NCBI GenBank assembly: GCA_020692215.1
Contig: JAIMKW010000001.1
Span: 346,442-410,441, forward strand
Source of the DNA: Sandarakinorhabdus sp.
Lineage (GTDB): Bacteria; Pseudomonadota; Alphaproteobacteria; Sphingomonadales; Sphingomonadaceae
DNA length: 64,000 nucleotides
Direction: 5' to 3'
Below the pieces are notes generated by a model. The model worked only from the letters and a program-made list of their open reading frames with translations. It did no database searches and was not told where the DNA came from. Shown here piece after piece: positions 7,376-18,178 of the stretch. Position 1 is the first letter of the stretch. The number at the start of each line of letters is the position of its first letter. The position numbers and the translations under genes were made by a program.

Positions 7376-8358
7376 GCGCTCTTTCCCACATTCCCGTGAT
7401 GCTGGATGATGTGATGGCCGCGCTCGCCATCACGCCGGGCGATCATGTGGTTGACGGCACGTTCGGCGGCGGCGGCTATGCGGCCGCCATGCTGGCCGCC
7501 GGGGCCCGTGTGACGGGCTTCGATCGCGATCCGCGCGCCATTGCCCGGGCCGATGCCATGGTGGCGGATGCTGCCGGCCGTCTGCGGCTGGTGAACCGGC
7601 CCTTTGCGGCCATGGCCGACACATTGGGCGAAGGCGCTGCCGATGGCGTTGCGCTCGATCTGGGCTTTTCCTCCATCCAGATGGACGACCCATCTTACGG
7701 TCTTTCCTTCCAGTCCGATGGCCCGCTCGACATGCGGCTTTCGGGCGAGGGGGAGACTGCGGCCGATTTCCTGAACTGCGCGACCGAGGCGGAGATTGCC
7801 GATGTGCTGTATCGCTACGGCGACGAGCAGGGCTCGCGCCGTATCGCCCGCGCCATCGTTGCCGACCGGCCCTTCACCACCACTGCGGAACTTGCGGGCC
7901 TGATCCGCCGGGTGCTGAAGCAGCCGCGCGACGTGAAGCGCGATCCGGCGACCCGCAGCTTTCAGGCGATCCGCATTCGTGTGAACGACGAGCTGGGCGA
8001 GCTCGAGCGTGGGCTGGTTGCCGCCGAAGCCGTGCTGAAGCCGGGTGGCCGGCTTGCGGTTGTGAGCTTTCACAGCCTTGAGGACCGGATCGTGAAGCGG
8101 TTTCTGGCCGAGCGTTCGGGCAGCCTGCCGGCTGGTTCGCGCCACATGCCCGAAGCCGGGCCATTGCAGGCACCCAGTTTTGAACGGCCTGACAAGGCGC
8201 GTCGCCCCGGTGCGCGCGAAATCGAAGCCAATCCGCGCTCTCGCTCGGCCACCCTCAGGGTTGCCCGGCGCAGCCGCGCGCCGGCCTGGGGTGCGCTGCG
8301 CGCCGCGGGGAGCGGTTCCGACTTTGGGGAGAGGGAGACAGACAGATGGCACGCATGA
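7372..8358 (+). CDS. rsmH: 16S rRNA (cytosine1402-N4)-methyltransferase
   Basis: RsmH (MraW) uses S-adenosylmethionine to methylate C1402 in the ribosomal P site. 328 residues, a normal length. The SAM motif is DGTFGGGGYAAAML near residues 24-37; LDLGFSSIQMDDPSYGLSF and the C-terminal FHSLEDRIVKRF block are family signatures. The GTG start at 7372 overlaps the mraZ stop (GTGA). Second gene of the dcw cluster; its end overlaps the ftsL start by 13 bases. Confidence 0.95.
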   Translation: MSALSHIPVMLDDVMAALAITPGDHVVDGTFGGGGYAAAMLAAGARVTGFDRDPRAIARADAMVADAAGRLRLVNRPFAAMADTLGEGAADGVALDLGFSSIQMDDPSYGLSFQSDGPLDMRLSGEGETAADFLNCATEAEIADVLYRYGDEQGSRRIARAIVADRPFTTTAELAGLIRRVLKQPRDVKRDPATRSFQAIRIRVNDELGELERGLVAAEAVLKPGGRLAVVSFHSLEDRIVKRFLAERSGSLPAGSRHMPEAGPLQAPSFERPDKARRPGAREIEANPRSRSATLRVARRSRAPAWGALRAAGSGSDFGERETDRWHA

Positions 8359-8969
8359 TGCTGAAGTCACCCGGTAATGCGGCGTGGATGCGGGATGGGT
8401 CGGTGCGAAGCGGGCGACGCGGCTGGGCGTCTGCCGCCTTCCTGATTGCCGGAACGCTGGCGGTTGCACTGACGAGCTACAGCCTGTCGCTGAAGGTTTC
8501 GAGCGAGCGGCGGGAAACCGACCGGATTGCGCGGCAGAACCGGGCGCTGGAATCCGAGCTGAAGGCCATGGATGCCGAACTTCGGGTTCGCATGCGCCTG
8601 CCGCAGCTGCAGCGCTGGAACGACACCATTCTTGGCATGGTTCCGATATCGGCCAGCCAGTATCTTGCCAATCCGGTTCACCTTGCCAACTATGGAAAGC
8701 CGCTGCCGGGTGATGCGCCTGCGCTGCCGAGCGTTCAGCTGGCCGTTCGCGATGTGCCCATCGCGCCTTCGCTGGCCAAGCCCCTGCTGGTATCGGCGCC
8801 CGGCGCGCCGATGGAAAAGGGTGCCACCACGCGGCCTTCGCAGGCTTCGCTGCCCATTGATCCGGTGCTGGCCTCCGCTATGAGCCAGGCTGTTTCGAGC
8901 CAGACTGCGCCGGATGACCTGCTGCGCCAGGTGGAAATGACCTTCCAGGGTCAACCCGGCAACCCATGA
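8346..8969 (+). CDS. ftsL: FtsL-like cell division protein
   Basis: Bitopic septum protein expected between rsmH and ftsI, where it would link FtsQ and FtsB to FtsWI. 207 residues: a basic cytoplasmic N-terminus (to about 27), one membrane helix (about 29-48, AAFLIAGTLAVALTSYSLSL), then a heptad-rich stretch (SERRETDRIARQNRALESEL) typical of FtsL coiled coils. The C-terminal half is a long Ala/Pro/Ser-rich tail, making it longer than most FtsL. Assignment rests on position and topology because FtsL sequences diverge strongly. Confidence 0.75.
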   Translation: MARMMLKSPGNAAWMRDGSVRSGRRGWASAAFLIAGTLAVALTSYSLSLKVSSERRETDRIARQNRALESELKAMDAELRVRMRLPQLQRWNDTILGMVPISASQYLANPVHLANYGKPLPGDAPALPSVQLAVRDVPIAPSLAKPLLVSAPGAPMEKGATTRPSQASLPIDPVLASAMSQAVSSQTAPDDLLRQVEMTFQGQPGNP

Positions 8970-10666
8970 GCCCAGCCGCCCTTGCCCGCCCCAGCATTCG
9001 CCTTCCGGGCCATCGCCAGATGGCCCTTGGAATCGCGCGGCAGAGGCTGGCCATCGGCATCCTGTTGTTCGGCGCTTTTACCATCCTGCTTGGCCTGCGC
9101 CTTGGCGAACTTGCCCTGTTCGATGGCGCGCCCCGCCATGCTGGCGTTGCTGTTGCTTCCCCGCACATGCGGGCCGATATCGTCGATCGCAACGGCCTGA
9201 CGCTTGCCAGCTCGTTCGAAGCCTATGCGCTGGCCGCCCGCCCCCGCGATATCGTGGGAGACCGGGAGGCGCTGGTCCAGAAGCTTGCCCTGATCCTGCC
9301 CGAACGGGACATTGCCGCAATCCGCGCGGCTGTCTTTCACGATGGCAAGTTCCGCTATGTTACCCGTCGGATCCTGCCCGAGCAGGCCGAAGCCATCCGC
9401 CGCCTTGGTGAGCCGGGCCTGACGCTGGAGCGCGAGGCCGAGCGCTTGTATCCGCATGTCGGCCTTGCGGCGCACATGGTGGGCTACACCGGAATCGACG
9501 GCCGCGGCGAAGGGGGGATGGAGCGCGCTTTCGAGGAGCGGCTGACCGATCCCGCGCGCCTTTCCGAGCCATTGGTGCTGTCGATGGACGCGCGGGTGCA
9601 GCAGGCGCTCGAAAGCGAACTTCAATCCCAGATGACACTGAGCGAGGCCGAAGGCGCCGCCGGTGTGGTGTTGGATGTGCACACCGGCGAAATTCTCGCG
9701 CTTGCCTCGCTGCCGGCGTTCAACAGCAATTCGCCCGGCGGGCTGACTGGCATGCCGAGCCATATGAACCGGGCAACACTGGGTGTGTATGAGCTTGGAT
9801 CCACCTTCAAGGCCTTCACCATTGCCATGGCGCTGGATTCCGGCGTGGTGAAATCGCTGGACGAGCGTTTCCCGACCAATCCAATCCATGTCAGCCGCTT
9901 CCGCATTTCAGACATTCATCCAAAGCCTTACCCACTTTCCGTGCCGGAAGTGCTCATCCATTCCAGCAATGTGGGAACAGCGCGGATGGCCGAGCGCATG
10001 GGTGCTGCCGTGCAGAAGGACTTTCTGAAAAAGCTCGGCTTCCTCGACCGCGCTCCGGGCGAGCTTTTGGAGCGCGGGAGGACGCTTTATCCAGCGGAGG
10101 ACAATTGGGGCCAGTCTGCCGTGCTGACCGTTGGCTTCGGGCACGGCATTGCGGTGACGCCGCTGCACCTGGCAAGCGCCTATGCAACCCTGGTGAATGG
10201 CGGGGTGCGGCACGAGCCGACCTATCTGAAGGTCCCTGAAGGGGCGAAACGGCAAGCAACCCGGGTGTTCAGCGAAAAGACCTCTCGCCTGCTGAACGGC
10301 ATGTTGCGGCTTGCTGTTATGGATGGCACCGGCCGCAGGGCGGATGCCGAAGGGTATCGGGTTGGCGGCAAGACCGGAACCGCTGAAAAGGTTCTGGCTG
10401 GCGCGCGTGGTTATGACAGGCGCCGCAACATCACCACCTTTGCCGGTGCCTTTCCCATGGACGATCCCCGCTATGTGGTGGTGACCATGGTGGATGATCC
10501 TTCCAAGGGCTCGCGCATGGCCGGAACCGTGGCGGCGCCGGTGTTCAAGAATGTGGTGAACCGGATTGCGCCTGTGCTTGGTGTGGCGCCTGACATGGCC
10601 CGCGAGCCCGACACGCATGCGATGGATGGCCTGTACACGCCGCGCAAGAAACCGGTGCAGCCATGA
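8966..10666 (+). CDS. ftsI: Peptidoglycan transpeptidase FtsI (PBP3)
   Basis: Septum-specific class B penicillin-binding protein that crosslinks peptidoglycan together with FtsW. 566 residues. One membrane helix at about 28-45; pedestal domain to about 200; transpeptidase domain with S279-T-F-K282 (SxxK), S333-S-N335 (SxN) and K469-T-G-T472. All catalytic motifs are intact. The start overlaps the ftsL stop by four bases (ATGA). Sits in the dcw cluster directly before murE. Confidence 0.95.
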   Translation: MSPAALARPSIRLPGHRQMALGIARQRLAIGILLFGAFTILLGLRLGELALFDGAPRHAGVAVASPHMRADIVDRNGLTLASSFEAYALAARPRDIVGDREALVQKLALILPERDIAAIRAAVFHDGKFRYVTRRILPEQAEAIRRLGEPGLTLEREAERLYPHVGLAAHMVGYTGIDGRGEGGMERAFEERLTDPARLSEPLVLSMDARVQQALESELQSQMTLSEAEGAAGVVLDVHTGEILALASLPAFNSNSPGGLTGMPSHMNRATLGVYELGSTFKAFTIAMALDSGVVKSLDERFPTNPIHVSRFRISDIHPKPYPLSVPEVLIHSSNVGTARMAERMGAAVQKDFLKKLGFLDRAPGELLERGRTLYPAEDNWGQSAVLTVGFGHGIAVTPLHLASAYATLVNGGVRHEPTYLKVPEGAKRQATRVFSEKTSRLLNGMLRLAVMDGTGRRADAEGYRVGGKTGTAEKVLAGARGYDRRRNITTFAGAFPMDDPRYVVVTMVDDPSKGSRMAGTVAAPVFKNVVNRIAPVLGVAPDMAREPDTHAMDGLYTPRKKPVQP

Positions 10667-12105
10667 CAGATGCGCTGGCACCGATCCGCGACCGCATTTC
10701 GGGCTTTGCGATCGATCATCGCAAGGTGGCCAGGGGCAGTGTGTTCGGCGCATTTCGCGGAGCGCGGTTCGATGGCGAAAGCGTGATCGCAGACGCTGTG
10801 AAGGCTGGTGCCATCGCTGTCGTTGCGCGGCCCGAAGCGGTGGTGGAGGGCGCGCTGCATATCGCGGACGCCGAGCCCCGCCGCCGTTTTGCGCGGCTTG
10901 CTGCCAGATATTATGCGCCCTATCCGGCGGTAACCGTTGCCATCACCGGCACCAACGGCAAGACATCGACCGCCGAAATCTGCCGCCAGCTCTGGCATCT
11001 GGATGGCGAGCGGGCCGCGAGCATCGGAACGCTTGGCGTGACAACCGCCGGGAGCCAGGTGAAGGCCGGCTCGGGCGGGTTGACGACGCCCGATATCGTG
11101 ACCTTTCTATCCAATGTTGCCGGGCTGGCGCGTGAAGGCATCAGCCACTTGGCGTTCGAGGCATCGTCGCACGGCCTGGCGCAATACCGCACCGAGGGGC
11201 TGCCCGTTCGCGCGGCGGCCTTCACCAACCTGACGCGCGACCATCTGGATTACCACGAGACGATGGAGGCCTATTTCGCGGCCAAGCTGCGGCTGTTCAA
11301 CGAGGTGCTGGATGCCGATGGCACCGCTGTGGTGTGGCTGGACCGGCAGGCTTCCGGAGCGGAATACAATCTGCGCGTGATCGAGGCCTGCAAGGCGCGC
11401 GGGTTGCGGGTGCTGACCGTCGGTCCCGATGGCGCCGACCTGAAGCTGGTGAAGCGCGTGCCGACACTGCTGGGCCAGTCGCTTGGTATCGAGCTTGGCG
11501 GAACAGCCCTTCCCGTAACCCTGCCGCTGATCGGCGGCTATCAGGCGGCCAATGCGCTGGTTGCAGCCGCGCTGGTGATTGCGGCGGGCGGCGAGCCGGG
11601 CGCAACGCTGGGCCATCTGGCGCGCATAGCAGGCGTTCGTGGGCGGCTGGAGCGGGCGGCTATCACCCCTTCGGGCGCACCCGTCTATGTGGACTACGCC
11701 CACACGCCCGACGCGCTGGAATCGGCGGTAGCAGCGCTTCGCCCGCATACGGCGAACCGGCTGATCCTTGTGTTCGGCTGCGGCGGAGACCGGGACCGCG
11801 GCAAGCGGCCCGAGATGGGCGCAATTGCGGTGCGCGATGCAGACCTGGTGATCGTGACTGATGACAACCCCAGAAGCGAAGACCCCGCCGCCATCCGCGC
11901 CGAAATCCTGGCGGCAGCCGCGGGTGCGCGCGAGGTGGGTGGCCGTGCCGATGCGATCCGGGCGGCTGTGGCAGAGGCAAAGGCCGGAGATGTCGTGCTG
12001 CTGGCGGGCAAGGGGCATGAGCAGGGGCAGATCGTCGGCAGCGATGTGCTGCCGTTCGATGATGCCGATGTTGCGCGCACTGCCGCTGCCGGGCTTGCGC
12101 GATGA
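10663..12105 (+). CDS. murE: UDP-MurNAc-L-Ala-D-Glu:meso-DAP ligase
   Basis: Cytosolic ATP-dependent ligase that adds meso-diaminopimelate to the cell wall precursor. 480 residues. The P-loop is TGTNGKTST at 95-103; the central domain has the usual HLAFEASSHGL stretch; the DNPR motif near residue 400 (TDDNPRSEDP) marks DAP rather than lysine ligases. This agrees with dapD being present in the window. Overlaps ftsI and murF by four bases each. Confidence 0.95.
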   Translation: MTDALAPIRDRISGFAIDHRKVARGSVFGAFRGARFDGESVIADAVKAGAIAVVARPEAVVEGALHIADAEPRRRFARLAARYYAPYPAVTVAITGTNGKTSTAEICRQLWHLDGERAASIGTLGVTTAGSQVKAGSGGLTTPDIVTFLSNVAGLAREGISHLAFEASSHGLAQYRTEGLPVRAAAFTNLTRDHLDYHETMEAYFAAKLRLFNEVLDADGTAVVWLDRQASGAEYNLRVIEACKARGLRVLTVGPDGADLKLVKRVPTLLGQSLGIELGGTALPVTLPLIGGYQAANALVAAALVIAAGGEPGATLGHLARIAGVRGRLERAAITPSGAPVYVDYAHTPDALESAVAALRPHTANRLILVFGCGGDRDRGKRPEMGAIAVRDADLVIVTDDNPRSEDPAAIRAEILAAAAGAREVGGRADAIRAAVAEAKAGDVVLLAGKGHEQGQIVGSDVLPFDDADVARTAAAGLAR

Positions 12106-13472
12106 TGGCGCCGCTGTGGACAGGAAGCGCAATCGCCGCGGCTACGGGGGGCGTGCTGTCTGCGCCGTTCGAGGCGCGTGGGGTGACGTTCGACAGCCGC
12201 GAGGTGATCGGCGGCGAACTGTTCGTGGCCATGCGCGGTGCAGCAGCCGATGGCCATGCCTTTGTGGACGCGGCCGCCGGCCGGGGTGCGGCGGGCTTCA
12301 TCGTCGAGCGCCCCGTGGCATTTCCCCATGTTCTGGTGGACGACAGCTTCCGGGCACTTCAGGCGCTGGGCACCGCTGCACGCGCCAGAGCCGATGCAAC
12401 GATCATCGGCGTGACCGGCAGTGTGGGAAAAACTGGGACCAAGGAAGCGCTGCGCATGGCGTTCGAGCGCATTGCGCCCGATGCAACCCACTGGTCGGTG
12501 AAAAGCTACAACAACCACAGCGGGGTGCCGCTGAGCCTGGCGCGGATGCCAGCCGACACGCGCTTTGGCATCTTCGAGATGGGGATGAACCATGCCGGCG
12601 AGATCGCGGGCCTTGCCGCGATGGTGCGGCCGCATGTGGCTGTGATCACCTGGATTGCCAACGCCCATATTGAACATTTCGATGACGAGGCCGGGATTGC
12701 CCGGGCCAAGGCGGAAATCTTCGGAGGCGTCGAGCCGGGCGGCTGGGCCGTCTGGCCGCACGATAACCGCCATGCCGATGTGCTGTCGGCCGCCATCGCC
12801 GAAAGCGGGCTGAAATCGCTGAGCTTCGGCTGGGGGGCGGGGGCCGATGTGCGGGTGATATCCGCCGAGGTTGGCGCTGAAGGCACGGAGCTTGTGGCCG
12901 ATGTTGCCGGCGACGAAATCCATTGCCGTGTCGGCATGGCCGGTCGACACTGGGTGGGCAATGCGCTTGCCGTGCTGGCGGCCGTGAAGGCCGCTGGCGG
13001 GGATCTGGCCGAAGCCGGCCTGGCCCTTGCCGCACTGACAGGGCTGCCGGGGCGCGGAGCGCGGGTGCGGCTGCTGGTGCCGGGCGGCACTGCAACGCTG
13101 ATCGACGAGAGCTACAATGCCAATCCGGCCTCCATGGCAGCCGCGCTTGCGGTGCTGCGCGATGTGCCTGCCGGGCGAAGGCTGGCGATTCTGGGCGCGA
13201 TGCGCGAACTTGGCGGCGAAACAGAGGATCTGCATGCCGGCCTTGCGGCCCCCATCGCAGAGGCAGGCGTTGCAGAACTGGCGCTTGTGGGCCCGGAAAT
13301 GGCGGCGCTGAAGGTGGATGGCGCAGCCTTGCTGCCCGATGCGGCGGCTGCAACCGACTGGGCGCGCGGCATGTTGCGCGCAGGGGATGTGCTGCTGGTA
13401 AAGGGCTCGAATTCGGTTGGGCTCGGGCGTGTGGTGAGCGACCTGCGTGCGGCAGGAGGGTCTGCGCCATGA
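12102..13472 (+). CDS. murF: UDP-MurNAc-tripeptide D-Ala-D-Ala ligase
   Basis: Last cytosolic Mur ligase; it joins D-Ala-D-Ala (made by Ddl, also in this cluster) to UDP-MurNAc-tripeptide. 456 residues. ATP-binding loop [13 protein letters not shown] at about 103-115; [15 protein letters not shown] is the central-domain signature; [12 protein letters not shown] is typical of the C-terminal domain. Overlaps its neighbours by four bases on both sides. Confidence 0.95.
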   Translation: MMAPLWTGSAIAAATGGVLSAPFEARGVTFDSREVIGGELFVAMRGAAADGHAFVDAAAGRGAAGFIVERPVAFPHVLVDDSFRALQALGTAARARADATIIGVTGSVGKTGTKEALRMAFERIAPDATHWSVKSYNNHSGVPLSLARMPADTRFGIFEMGMNHAGEIAGLAAMVRPHVAVITWIANAHIEHFDDEAGIARAKAEIFGGVEPGGWAVWPHDNRHADVLSAAIAESGLKSLSFGWGAGADVRVISAEVGAEGTELVADVAGDEIHCRVGMAGRHWVGNALAVLAAVKAAGGDLAEAGLALAALTGLPGRGARVRLLVPGGTATLIDESYNANPASMAAALAVLRDVPAGRRLAILGAMRELGGETEDLHAGLAAPIAEAGVAELALVGPEMAALKVDGAALLPDAAAATDWARGMLRAGDVLLVKGSNSVGLGRVVSDLRAAGGSAP

Positions 13473-14542
13473 TCTATCACCTTGCCGAATATTTCGGCTT
13501 CCCCGGTGTGTTCAACGTGATCCGCTACCTGACCTTCCGGTCGGGCGCGGCGCTGATGACGGCGCTGTTCCTCGCCCTGCTGATCGGGCCGCGGTTCATC
13601 ACCTGGCTGCGCAAAAACCAGGGCAAGGGCCAGCCCATCCGCGAGGATGGCCCGGCCAGCCACCTGATCACCAAGAAGGGCACGCCCACCATGGGCGGGC
13701 TGATGATCCTGATCTGCCTTACGGTTTCGACGCTGTTGTGGATGGAGTGGGACAAGCCCTTCGTCTGGGCGGCCCTGTTCGTGACACTGGGCTTCGGCGT
13801 GATCGGGTTCATCGACGATTACAACAAGGTGATGAAGCGATCGACGGCCGGAATTTCCGGCCGGATGCGGCTGCTGGCCGAATTCGTGATCGCGGGCGCT
13901 GCTGTCTATTATATCTCCCTCTTCACCGGGACGACGCTCTACTACCCCTTCCTGAAGGATGTGGGCACCGATCTGGGCTGGGCCTATTTCGCGTTCGGAG
14001 CCTTCGTGATCGTTGCGGCCGGGAACGCCGTGAACCTGACGGATGGGCTGGACGGGCTTGCGACCATGCCTGTCATCATCGCGGCGATGACCTTCGGCGT
14101 GATCGCCTACCTGGTCGGCAACGCTGTGTTTGCCGAGTATCTGGGGGTCCACTTTGTCAGCGGATCGGGCGAGCTTCTGGTGTTTGTGGGGGCGCTGGTT
14201 GGTGCCGGGCTGGGCTTCCTGTGGTTCAATGCCCCGCCGGCTGCCGTGTTCATGGGCGATACCGGCAGCCTGGCGCTGGGCGGTGCGATCGGGACGATTG
14301 CTGTCATCACCAACCATGAACTTGTGCTTGTCGTTGTCGGAGGCCTGTTCGTGCTGGAGGCCGTTTCGGTCATCGTGCAGGTGGCAAGCTTCAAACTGAC
14401 CGGAAAGCGCGTCTTCAAGATGGCGCCCATCCACCATCATTTCGAGCAGCTCGGCTGGCCGGAATCGACTGTCGTCATCCGCTTCTGGATCATTTCCCTC
14501 GTGCTGGGCCTCATCGGGCTCGCCACGTTGAAGCTGCGCTGA
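13469..14542 (+). CDS. mraY: Phospho-MurNAc-pentapeptide transferase MraY
   Basis: Integral membrane enzyme that transfers phospho-MurNAc-pentapeptide to undecaprenyl phosphate, giving lipid I. 357 residues from the ATG at 13469, which overlaps the murF stop by four bases. It has the Mg-binding FIDDYNK motif, the [10 protein letters not shown] motif, [12 protein letters not shown] and the C-terminal PIHHHFE histidine motif. The expected ten membrane helices fit the hydrophobic profile. Confidence 0.95.
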   Translation: MIYHLAEYFGFPGVFNVIRYLTFRSGAALMTALFLALLIGPRFITWLRKNQGKGQPIREDGPASHLITKKGTPTMGGLMILICLTVSTLLWMEWDKPFVWAALFVTLGFGVIGFIDDYNKVMKRSTAGISGRMRLLAEFVIAGAAVYYISLFTGTTLYYPFLKDVGTDLGWAYFAFGAFVIVAAGNAVNLTDGLDGLATMPVIIAAMTFGVIAYLVGNAVFAEYLGVHFVSGSGELLVFVGALVGAGLGFLWFNAPPAAVFMGDTGSLALGGAIGTIAVITNHELVLVVVGGLFVLEAVSVIVQVASFKLTGKRVFKMAPIHHHFEQLGWPESTVVIRFWIISLVLGLIGLATLKLR

Positions 14543-15843
14543 TGCTGGCCGCGCCCGCCCTTTCCGGCCGCCGTTTCGCGGTTTATGGCCTCGCCCGCAC
14601 AGGGCTCAGCGTGCTGCGCTTCCTTGCCCGATCGGGCGCGGTGGCCGTTGCGTGGGATGATTCCGCCGATGCGCGCGCCACGGCCGCAGCCGCGTTCCCG
14701 AACCTGCCGCTGGAGGATTTCGCGACGCTGGATCTGGCCGGTGTGGACGGCATTGTCGTTTCGCCCGGCGTTCCGCTGAACCGCCACCCGCTGGCTGCAC
14801 GCGCCCGCAAAGCCGGCGTTGCCCTTCTGGGGGACCTGGAGCTGTTCCAGATGGCGCGGGCGAAGCTGCCGCCGCACAGGCTGGTGGGCATCACTGGCAC
14901 GAACGGCAAATCCACCACCACAGCGTTGCTGCACCATCTGCTGGCGGCGGCTGGCATGGTGGCGCGGCTGGGCGGCAACATCGGCCTGCCCATCCTCGAT
15001 CAGGCACCGCTGCCCGCGGGGGGCATCTATGTGCTTGAGCTGTCCAGTTATCAGATCGATCTTTGCACATCGCTCGCCTGCGATATCGCCATCTACACCA
15101 ACCTGACGCCGGATCATCTTGACCGCTACGACGGCATCGCCGGTTATGCGGCCGCCAAGGAACGGCTGTTTGCCATGCAGCCGCCGGGCGCCCAGGCCGT
15201 GATTGCGACCGACGACGAATGGACCCGCGGCGCGGCTGCAAGGCTGCCCGAAGGCATCCAGCTGACCCGGGTGTCGGCGGCCGATATCGCCCTGCATGAT
15301 CAGGCCCGTTGGCCCGCGTTGCAGGGGCCGCACAATGCCCAGAATGTCGCCTGCGCCGCTGCGGCCGCCCGGTTGCTCGGGGTTGGCGAGCAGGCGATGG
15401 AAGCCGGCCTTCGCAGTTTCCCCGGGCTTGCGCACCGGATGGAGATCGTGGCCGAGATCGCCGGTGTCCGCTATGTGAACGACAGCAAGGCGACCAACCC
15501 GACCAGCGTCGCGCCCGCGTTGCAGGCCTATCCTGCGGTTCACTGGATCCTGGGCGGGAAGGCTAAATCGCCCGATCTGGATGCCTGCCTGCCCTGGCTT
15601 GGCAGCGTAAAGGCGGCCTATGTGATCGGCGAGTCCGGCCCTATGTTCGCAGACATTCTGAAGCCGCTTGTGCCCGTTGTGGAGGCCGGAACGCTGGACC
15701 GGGCCGTCGATGCGGCTGCTGCTGCTGCGGTGCAGGGTGATACGGTTCTGCTGTCTCCGGCCTGCGCATCGTTCGACCAGTTTCGCGATTTCGAGGCGCG
15801 CGGCGCTGCTTTCCGCGATGCCGTGCGGAGGATCGCCGCATGA
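14542..15843 (+). CDS. murD: UDP-MurNAc-L-alanine:D-glutamate ligase
   Basis: Cytosolic ligase adding D-glutamate to UDP-MurNAc-L-Ala. 433 residues. P-loop GITGTNGKSTTTALL with K123; central-domain ELSSYQIDL motif; C-terminal LSPACASFDQF motif. Starts on the last base of the mraY stop (TGATG) and overlaps ftsW by four bases. Confidence 0.95.
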   Translation: MLAAPALSGRRFAVYGLARTGLSVLRFLARSGAVAVAWDDSADARATAAAAFPNLPLEDFATLDLAGVDGIVVSPGVPLNRHPLAARARKAGVALLGDLELFQMARAKLPPHRLVGITGTNGKSTTTALLHHLLAAAGMVARLGGNIGLPILDQAPLPAGGIYVLELSSYQIDLCTSLACDIAIYTNLTPDHLDRYDGIAGYAAAKERLFAMQPPGAQAVIATDDEWTRGAAARLPEGIQLTRVSAADIALHDQARWPALQGPHNAQNVACAAAAARLLGVGEQAMEAGLRSFPGLAHRMEIVAEIAGVRYVNDSKATNPTSVAPALQAYPAVHWILGGKAKSPDLDACLPWLGSVKAAYVIGESGPMFADILKPLVPVVEAGTLDRAVDAAAAAAVQGDTVLLSPACASFDQFRDFEARGAAFRDAVRRIAA

Positions 15844-17054
15844 AGCTTTCCATCGGCCGCGCCGACAAGAGCCCGCTGGCCCGCTGGTTCTGGACCATCG
15901 ATCGCCCCTTGCTGGCGATGCTTCTGGTGCTGATCGGCGTTGGTATCATTGCCGTGGCCGCTGCCTCGCCGGCCGCGGCGCTTCGGCTTTCCGGCGGTGC
16001 AGTGCAGATCGAGCCACTGCATTTCCTGCAGCGGCAGCTGATCTGGGTGGCGGCCGGCGTGCCGCTGATGCTGGGCGTTTCCATGCTCACCAGGGATGCT
16101 GCGCGGCGGGTTGCCCTGGGCGGCTTTGCGCTGTTCTTTCTTTTGCTGATGCTGGTGCCCATCATCGGCGTGGAGACCAATGGCGCCCAGCGCTGGATCC
16201 AGTTGCCCGGCTTCCAGCTGCAGCCGATCGAGTTTCTGAAGCCTTTCTTTGCGGTTTCGACCGCCTGGCTGTTCGCGATGCGCTTCGAGGACCGATCCCT
16301 GCCGGTGATCCAGGCCGGTGGCTTCCTGCTCGCCCTCATCGTCGGCCTGTTGGTGACCCAGCCGGATTTCGGCCAGGCCGCGCTGGTGATCGCCGTGTTC
16401 CTGGTGCAGGCCGTTCTGGCTGGGTTGCCTCTGATCATCGTTGGTGCAGCAATCGCAGCCGCGCTGGCCGGATTGTTCCTTGCCTATCAGTTCGAACCGC
16501 ATATCCGGAACCGGCTGGATGGCTATCTGCACGGCGAAGGCGATACCTATCAGGTCGATCGGGCGCTCGACTGTTTCCGGTCTGGCGGGCTTTATGGTGC
16601 CGGGCCGGGCGAGGGAACAGCCAAGTTCCGCCTTCCCGAAGCGCAGACGGATTACATCTTCTCGGTGATCGGGGAGGAATTCGGCGTCATCGTCTGTTTT
16701 GCGCTCGCTCTACTATATCTTGCGATTGTCCTTCGGGTGCTGCTACAACTTCTCGATGAAGAAGACCCGTTCACGCTGATCGCGGCGACCGGGCTTGTGG
16801 TGCAATTCGGGGGTCAGGCGCTCATCAACATGAGTGTGAATGTGGCGTTGGCGCCAGCCAAGGGGATGACCCTTCCGTTTGTGAGCCATGGCGGCTCAAG
16901 CTTTCTTGCGACCGCGATGGCGATGGGGCTTCTGCTCGCGCTCACACGGCGCAACCGCTATCTGAAGGCCTCGCCCTATCTGCAATCCGGGCCGCTCCAG
17001 TTCAGACAGGCCCGGCCCGGCCAGCGCATTGCTGCCGGATTGCCTGCCGAATGA
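15840..17054 (+). CDS. ftsW: Septal peptidoglycan polymerase FtsW
   Basis: SEDS-family glycosyltransferase that polymerises lipid II at the septum with FtsI. 404 residues with many membrane helices. The segment FGQAALVIAVFLVQAVLAG and the C-terminal block GMTLPFVSHGGSSFLATAMAMG are SEDS hallmarks, and the extracellular loop holds the expected acidic residues. Placed between murD and murG as in most dcw clusters and overlapping both by four bases. Confidence 0.94.
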   Translation: MKLSIGRADKSPLARWFWTIDRPLLAMLLVLIGVGIIAVAAASPAAALRLSGGAVQIEPLHFLQRQLIWVAAGVPLMLGVSMLTRDAARRVALGGFALFFLLLMLVPIIGVETNGAQRWIQLPGFQLQPIEFLKPFFAVSTAWLFAMRFEDRSLPVIQAGGFLLALIVGLLVTQPDFGQAALVIAVFLVQAVLAGLPLIIVGAAIAAALAGLFLAYQFEPHIRNRLDGYLHGEGDTYQVDRALDCFRSGGLYGAGPGEGTAKFRLPEAQTDYIFSVIGEEFGVIVCFALALLYLAIVLRVLLQLLDEEDPFTLIAATGLVVQFGGQALINMSVNVALAPAKGMTLPFVSHGGSSFLATAMAMGLLLALTRRNRYLKASPYLQSGPLQFRQARPGQRIAAGLPAE

Positions 17055-18178
17055 GCCTGTCGGTCATCATCGCAGCCGGGGGCACGGGCGGGCACATGAT
17101 CCCCGCGCACGCCCTGTCGGAAGAGCTGCTGCGGCGTGGCCATCGGGTGACGCTGCTAAGCGACGCACGGGGCTTGCGCTTTCCCGGCCTGTTCGAGGGC
17201 GCCGACCGGCATGTGCTGGACAGCGCAACGGCATCGGGTGCGAATCCCATTGCCTGGCTGAAGGCTGCGCTTGCGGTGCGGAAGGGGCGGACCGAAGGGC
17301 GGCGGATTGCGCGCGAGGCCGGTGCCAATGCGGTTGTCGGTTTTGGCGGATACCCCTCGCTGCCGGGCCTGCTGGCCGGCATTTCGCTGGGCCTGCCCAG
17401 CCTGATCCACGAACAGAATGCCGTGCTGGGCCGAGTGAACCGGCAGCTGCAGGGGCGAGTGAGCGCCATTGCGCTGACCTATGCCGACACCGCCCGATTG
17501 CAGCCGGCGAACAAAGCGCGGGCAACGCGGACCGGAAACCCGGTTCGCACGGCCATTCTTGCCGCGCGGGACGTGCCCTATGCAGCGCCCGAGGGCGATG
17601 AACCCATGCGCCTTCTGGTGGTGGGTGGAAGCCAGGGTGCGCGGATCCTGGGCCGGCTGGTGCCCGAAGCTGTCGCCCAGCTTCCCGATGCCTTGCGCAG
17701 CCGCGTGAAAGTAGCGCAGCAGTGCCGCAGCGAAGACCTTTCTGCTGTTGCTGCTGCCTATTCGGCCGCCGGTGTCGATGCCGATTGCCAGACCTATATG
17801 GCCGATCTGCCGGAACGGCTGGCAGCCGCGCACCTTGTGATATCCCGTGCGGGGGCATCGACCATGGCCGAGCTGATGGCGATGGGGCGGCCGGCGATCC
17901 TGATCCCCTTTGCCGCCGCAACCGACGACCACCAGACAGCCAATGCCGCAGGCTATGTGGCGGCGGGCGCGGGGCTGATGCTGCCCGAGGCCGAGGCAAC
18001 CCCGTCCAAGCTGGCCGGGAGCCTGCTGGGCTTTCTGAAATCGCCCGAGGCGCTGGCTGCGGCTGCGGCCTCGGCCCGCGCTCTTGGCGTGCCCGATGCC
18101 GCTGTGCGGCTTGCCGATCTTGTGGAGCATGAAGTGCGGGCGCTGGCCCGCCCGGATGCCAACCGGGAGGCGGCATGA
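17051..18178 (+). CDS. murG: Lipid II synthase MurG
   Basis: Peripheral membrane glycosyltransferase (GT28) that adds GlcNAc from UDP-GlcNAc to lipid I. 375 residues. N-terminal [19 protein letters not shown] is the first glycine loop; [10 protein letters not shown] opens the C-terminal Rossmann domain; [18 protein letters not shown] is the donor-binding motif. Overlaps ftsW and murC by four bases. Confidence 0.95.
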   Translation: MSLSVIIAAGGTGGHMIPAHALSEELLRRGHRVTLLSDARGLRFPGLFEGADRHVLDSATASGANPIAWLKAALAVRKGRTEGRRIAREAGANAVVGFGGYPSLPGLLAGISLGLPSLIHEQNAVLGRVNRQLQGRVSAIALTYADTARLQPANKARATRTGNPVRTAILAARDVPYAAPEGDEPMRLLVVGGSQGARILGRLVPEAVAQLPDALRSRVKVAQQCRSEDLSAVAAAYSAAGVDADCQTYMADLPERLAAAHLVISRAGASTMAELMAMGRPAILIPFAAATDDHQTANAAGYVAAGAGLMLPEAEATPSKLAGSLLGFLKSPEALAAAAASARALGVPDAAVRLADLVEHEVRALARPDANREAA